From NCBI RefSeq assembly GCF_017114865.1, contig NZ_JADEYH010000042.1, positions 1 through 32,605 of the forward strand: 32,605 nt of DNA. Reading direction: 5' to 3'. This document shows, piece after piece, positions 32,581 through 32,605 of the stretch (the stretch's first letter is position 1; each line of letters opens with the position of its first letter). Position numbers and translations under genes: made by a program. The notes below the pieces were generated by a model. The model saw only the letters and a program-made list of their open reading frames with translations, did no database searches and had not been told where the DNA came from. The DNA comes from Streptomyces verrucosisporus. GTDB lineage: Bacteria > Actinomycetota > Actinomycetes > Streptomycetales > Streptomycetaceae.

Positions 32581-32605
32581 GAGACATCCTACGAGTTGAT
32601 GTCTC
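32581..32605. repeat. Inverted repeat at the window edge
   Basis: GAGACATC (32581-32588) and GATGTCTC (32598-32605) are perfect 8-base arms around a 9-base loop. It may be a terminator or part of a larger element cut by the window end. Confidence 0.4.

Overview
The window is very GC-rich, with strong G/C preference at third codon positions, GTG/TTG starts and actinomycete-type protein families (DUF317, VirD4-like coupling protein, Streptomyces-style IS5 transposases, actinobacterial type I-E CRISPR repeats). It most likely comes from a Streptomyces chromosome or linear plasmid. All family names were assigned by reading the sequence; no database search was possible.

Layout. (1) 1-3.0 kb: the end of an upstream reading frame, an orphan PD-(D/E)XK restriction-endonuclease-like gene, then decayed or small genes. 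(2) 2.97-5.19 kb: two nested IS5-family elements. The inner one (3104-4383) sits in codon 15 of the outer one's transposase, has a TTA target duplication, and carries an extra passenger gene behind an apparently leaderless promoter. (3) 5.2-19.3 kb: a plus-strand island resembling a decayed conjugative or mobilisable element. It holds a relaxase-like remnant, several unknown proteins, three DUF317 proteins, a VirD4/TraG-type coupling ATPase, an orphan TrpA-like protein, a PAPS-reductase-like protein, a C5-cytosine DNA methyltransferase and a protein with two DnaB-N-like domains. Several free-standing genes here have no NTG start; the best initiator behind their Shine-Dalgarno sequence is ATC or ATT. 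(4) 19.3-32.6 kb: a complete type I-E CRISPR-Cas locus. The minus-strand operon reads cas3-cas8e-cse2-cas7e-cas5e-cas6e-cas1-cas2, most neighbours overlapping by 1-4 bases.

Array 1 (34 repeats, 33 spacers) follows cas2. Array 2 (24 repeats, 23 spacers) lies upstream of cas3. Both are oriented with their leaders at the right-hand end, so both should be transcribed leftward like the cas operon. The repeats of the two arrays differ at two loop-proximal bases, and both leaders share a short conserved anchor next to the first repeat, so one Cas1-Cas2 pair probably serves both.

How the parts work together: Cas1-Cas2 insert spacers at the leader ends; Cas6e cuts the transcripts; Cas8e, Cse2, Cas7e, Cas5e and Cas6e form Cascade; Cas3 degrades the target. 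The island genes would belong to DNA transfer and DNA modification. Overlapping starts from the PAPS-reductase-like gene through the DnaB-N-like gene point to translational coupling.
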